From Lucifuga dentata (taxonomy: Eukaryota; Chordata; Actinopteri; Ophidiiformes; Bythitidae): DNA of 64,000 bases. Both the position numbers and the translations under genes were made by a program. How positions within the stretch are numbered: the stretch's first letter is position 1; the number at the start of each line of letters is the position of its first letter. Of the stretch, positions 60,416-64,000 are shown piece after piece. The stretch is taken from positions 1 to 64,000 of the forward strand of contig VXCM01000721.1 of NCBI GenBank assembly GCA_014773175.1, read 5' to 3'. A model generated the notes under the pieces. It had not been told where the DNA came from. It saw nothing but the letters and a program-made list of their open reading frames with translations, and did not search any database.

Positions 60416-60889
60416 GCCATTTTCCGGAGCGATTTCAGAGGATAATAGCACTCACAAATCATCCGCTGGGCAGTGGAGCCCATGAAATTGATGTGCCTTC
60501 ATTTCCAAACAATAGAGGAGCCTTATGAGGGGCTTCATGATGTCGTAAGTTTCGTGGATGACAGGCCGGGCAGGTGTATTTGGTCTCAGGATGGGCATCG
60601 CGCCAAGGAAAACCCAGTCGGGACAGCTTAATCAGTTGGTGTATCAATGGAGCTGGTGAGACTGGGGCGCAGACTTGCTCAATCATGCTCCCCTTGCGAA
60701 ACCATCCCACAGCGTTTCGCCAGAAAACCTGAAGCCTCTTTTATCTCCTGAGAGTGGAGTAATGGCGAGCTGTCTGCATGTCCAGCAAACAACAAAACAA
60801 CAATGTAAGAGACAAAAAATAAAAGCTGCACACGTCTTATCCAGCGTTTCTGCTCTGTTTGGCTGTCAGGCTGAGATGAAGAGAGGAAC

Positions 60890-60990
60890 TTTCTACTTGT
60901 ACTTTCTACAACTTTACCACATTTTACAGGAAATACTGCACTTTTTACTCCATTTCATTTATTTATTTATTTATTTGAGCTTGCAGATTA
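60890..60990 (-). mobile_element. Probable fragment of the CAGTGGTGGAAG-type fish repeat
   Basis: TTCTACTTGTACTTTCTACA, AGGAAATACTGCACTTTTTA and nearby words resemble the interior of this family on the minus strand. An (ATTT)n run is embedded. Pattern recognition only. Confidence 0.35.
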
Positions 60991-62173
60991 AGGCTTTTTG
61001 AGATAAATTATGATCACCAACAAATATTACTCTTTTGTGAAAACCTTGAATTTCAGCCTTGTTTTAGCATGACAGCACAATGCGTTTAGACAGAACTGAT
61101 TGTGGGAGAGGATGAGTTCTGCACACGATGTCGTCTCTCCTCTCTTGATTTCCGATGAAACAAGTGTGAGAGGCGATATTCACGAGCCCCCTTCTGCAAA
61201 GCGACACGCAATGCTCGATCTTGTGAAATTTCACACACGATAGCATCCGTCAAAGCAGAAACATTTTTAATTTTTGAGCGCTTTTGCTTGACGATGACCC
61301 ATCAGCTGCAGTGATGGACCAATGAGCTAACAGCGTACTGCTTAGTCTAGGCTGTAGAGAGCACTGTGCAAAATTTGGCAAAATAAACCTTATGACATCA
61401 TTAATGCCAGTCCTCAAATGGGTAGAATTCTCCTTGAAGTAATTCATTCTGAGGTGAAAGTTAAAAATACTAACCCGTTTCACTTTTATGATTCTGACTT
61501 GATCCACACAAAGTAGATAAGCTGCTAGTGTGAATTAACATGCTTCTTGGTTTATAAATCATTCATGTAATTAAGTGGAAAGAATCCATAAAAATGCAGT
61601 TTTTGAGCTGTAATTTGGTGGGTCGGGCCTCAGCAGGACTGCTGTGTTGATTTTAATGCACTGATTAGATTAAAAATAATGATTGTATGCTTTTTTATGT
61701 TATCCATCAGACATTTTGCCTCTTTTAATTAATTCCTCATTGACATTTTACATAGAGGGTGCACGGGTTAAGCACACCTTCTGTAAGAAAAGATTAAAAA
61801 GCCACTTGCGAGCTAAAAAGAATTACAGATGACGGAGGAGCGCAGCTTAATTGGAAATTGATTGACTTGGCCGTGATACACCTGGTCTCATAACGTTTCA
61901 CATCCCTCATGCATAGGAAGCTTGATGCATTTCAATAAGCAGCTCCGCGGCAACAGAACCATCTCATATCTGCATCTCTCTGCAGGGAAAATTGTGCGGA
62001 TGAAGCCATTTTTCCTCGCATGATCCAAACCATCACTTCAAAGCGATGAGGAGGGTATGATCTTTGCATGACGGATGGAGCTTTTCTGGCTGGGAGTGTA
62101 GCACATATCTGGATTTCATGTGCGGTTTCCCTCAATGGGAAAACACACCAGTGTCACCAAATCAGGAGAAAAC

Positions 62174-62304
62174 CACCCTCCTCGTTTTCCAGGACGGATA
62201 CGAGCTGTCATATCGTGGAGCTACATCATATCTCAATTNCACCCTCCTCGTTTTCCAGGACGGATACGAGCTGTCATATCGTGGAGCTACATCATATCTC
62301 AATT
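62174..62304. repeat. 65-bp exact duplication around a single N (assembly join)
   Basis: Bases 62174-62238 are repeated at 62240-62304 around an N at 62239. Confidence 0.92.
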
Positions 62305-62570
62305 CGCTGAGTGCAGTTCTGTGCAAACTGAACTTTTAAATTTCTCTCGTTTCACATTTCATAGACGAGAATCTGCTTCAGCGTGTTGCAGATGCATTGC
62401 CTTGTGATGCAGAATAGCATGAACATATATAAATGTATATCGGTGAATATGTTTTTGAGTTTTTAACTTGCTTTCTGCAGTTCATTTGTGAGTTGCCTCG
62501 ACCCACTCGAAGGCCCAAAAACAAATGCTCAAAACAAAATAGGTGTGAAAAACACCATGAGGGTCCAAAG

Positions 62571-63304
62571 CAGGGCTGGCCCTAGCCTTTCTGGGGCCCT
62601 AGGCAAGTTGTTTGCTGGGGGCCCCCCATCCAGGGGCATGAGAGATGGTATTTTCGATGTGAATGCTGTCAAGCTAAAAATAAATAAATAAATAAAAACA
62701 TGAATATGTGTGGATTACTAAATATTATTTGTCAATTTTAATCTTATTTCACTCTCCCCAACAGCCAAAATTAAAATGCTAATTAAACACTTTTCAAACT
62801 ACTGTAGTAACTTCTAATAACATACAAAAGGGGCATGGCTACCCTTTGCCTCCCACTCTACAGTATTAATTTTACATCCCACAACTCTCCCAACCCACTC
62901 CATAAACATCTCTATGAGCCTCATCTTAACTAAAACGTAATGTCAAACATAATATGCATAAATTCCATGTTATTAGTTCCGTGCTGAATAAAGGTGTGTT
63001 TTATAACACACCTTTAGTGAGTTGTCTAAGCACATTNTAGTTCCGTGCTGAATAAAGGTGTGTTTTATAACACACCTTTAGTGAGTTGTCTAAGCACATT
63101 GAGCTCAATATATACTGTTCCCACTTCTATCAGGTAATATAGCTCACAAAGTTAGTGCATAGATTTAGTTACTTCTCTGCAGCTCCTGAACTTATTTACC
63201 GCTAATGAAAGTTCACTTTAGTTTTACTCTTGGCATAGGGGGCCACTAGCGGTCATGGGGCCCTAGGCAACCACCTAGTTCGCCTATGCTACGGGCCGGC
63301 CCTG
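62571..63304. mobile_element. hAT-like MITE with perfect 8-bp target duplication
   Basis: The ends CAGGGCTGGCCCTAGC and GCTACGGGCCGGCCCTG are an inverted pair, with a second inner pair around GGGGCCCTAGGCAA. GTCCAAAG is present exactly at 62563-62570 and 63305-63312, the 8-bp duplication typical of hAT. The length includes 64 bases of assembly duplication (62974-63100). No transposase is encoded. Confidence 0.88.
62974..63100. repeat. 63-bp exact duplication around a single N (assembly join)
   Basis: Bases 62974-63036 are repeated at 63038-63100 around an N at 63037. Each copy contains a 12-bp-stem hairpin (TAAAGGTGTGTT, loop TTAT, AACACACCTTTA), which may have stopped the assembler. Confidence 0.92.
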
Positions 63305-63376
63305 GTCCAAAGAAATCAGAAACCACATCTAAATGTTGATGTAAATTCATGTTCTAGTATGGCTGCTTCACATGGG

Positions 63377-63890
63377 TGTGACGGGTGTGGTTTGGACCCA
63401 AATGCAGCACACAGTACAACGCTGACAGGTTAAGTTCTTTAATTGAATCCACAGTCCAACACAGAAGCAGGCAGATAAACTGGCAGGACAAAGCGCCCAC
63501 ACAGAGACAGACAGACGAGGAATCCAAATGCAGGGACAGGAATCGGAGTCGAAGACAGAAGGCAGAGGTGATTACCCGGGGATTGACGAGGAGGATAGTC
63601 CAAGACAGGCAGGTTTGGCAACAGAATATCAGTCCACAGAATAACGCTGGAAAGTCTTGCATCAGGGATAGCAGAGAACAATCTGGCAATGGGTGAGTGA
63701 GAGACTGAGGCCCAAATCCATGCTTAATTGGTGGAAATCAGTGACGGCGTCCACACCTGACGTGAATTGGACGGATGAGCTGAGGTGAGGAGCTGAAGAC
63801 CAGGCAGGCAGAAATGGCAGGTGAGAAGCTGAAGACCAGGCAGGCAGAAATGGCAGGTGAGTAGGAGACTAGGCATGCAGAACTGTGACA
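63377..63890. mobile_element. Solo LTR, 514 bp, with 5-bp target duplication
   Basis: The element begins TGTGACGGGTGTGG and ends AACTGTGACA, so it has TG...CA termini, and is flanked by ATGGG on both sides (63372-63376 and 63891-63895). No internal retroviral-type genes are present, which indicates LTR-LTR recombination. The minus-strand end, with TTTGGGTCCAAACC before CGTCACA, resembles fish Ty3/gypsy LTRs. A 36-bp unit is tandemly repeated at 63785-63820 and 63821-63856 with one mismatch. Confidence 0.75.
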
Positions 63891-64000
63891 ATGGGCTCTA
63901 AACTACTCCAAATACACAGAAACTTAGCAAAACCCATTAAAATTCTCTCTAGAAAAACAAAGTCTGTACATTCTGTCCATAAAAGTTACTAATAGTACTC

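Larger units (their letters stand above)
60416..62570. other. Gene-free stretch
   Basis: No gene is supported. It contains a repeat fragment at 60890-60990, an ATTT microsatellite near 60957-60977 and the assembly duplication at 62174-62304. Confidence 0.5.

Noticed and set aside
12709..64000. Intronic mir-490, which lies within CHRM2 in mammals
   Set aside because: I looked by eye for the mature arms on both strands of the presumed intron and did not find them. The microRNA may lie beyond the right edge or have been missed by eye.

Overview
The window is vertebrate nuclear DNA, almost certainly from a teleost fish. It holds one protein-coding gene, a single-coding-exon muscarinic acetylcholine receptor of the M2 type (chrm2), on the minus strand at 11030-12665. 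The teleost call rests on the receptor, which is very close to vertebrate M2 but has a longer N-terminus and third intracellular loop, and on the surrounding repeats: short inverted-repeat DNA transposons, LINE 3' ends of fish type, a 5-bp-flanked solo LTR and many microsatellites. I see no prokaryotic or viral gene organisation and no CRISPR array. All other open frames look like chance frames or repeat fragments.

Layout. Positions 1-11029 lie downstream of chrm2: a LINE tail at the very start, AT-rich TTCTAGAA-bearing elements (1408-1645 and 4571-5506), a 523-bp inverted-repeat element (9805-10327), then the presumed 3' UTR. At 12707-12708 a good 3' splice acceptor precedes the coding exon, so most of 12709-64000 is probably 5' intron, possibly with noncoding exons I cannot recognise, or upstream intergenic DNA. 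That 51 kb is rich in mobile elements: five end-complete and three partial copies of one TTAA-flanked inverted-repeat family, at least three hAT-like elements with 8-bp target duplications, a long foldback element beside a second MITE, LINE fragments including a head-to-head pair of reverse transcriptase pieces, copies of a CAGTGGTGGAAG-type fish repeat, and a 514-bp solo LTR.

The most consequential observation concerns the assembly. There are 25 isolated single N characters. At eleven of them the 63-67 bases on the left are repeated exactly, or nearly so, on the right, as if overlapping contig ends had been abutted instead of merged. Two of these fall inside the chrm2 coding sequence. The one at 12532 breaks the reading frame after the first transmembrane segment begins. 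The one at 11343 adds 22 in-frame codons. Collapsing both leaves exactly 1503 bases, i.e. 500 residues plus stop, with all class A GPCR and muscarinic motifs intact. Most of the other Ns sit in homopolymers or low-complexity runs.

I did not find a new multi-gene system. The points most worth following are the assembly artefact and its effect on the receptor, a changed allosteric epitope in the receptor, a perfect four-unit heat-shock-element-like site inside a mobile element, a paralogous empty site that documents TTAA target duplication, a local 175-bp duplication in the presumed intron, and a perfect 20-bp-arm palindrome.
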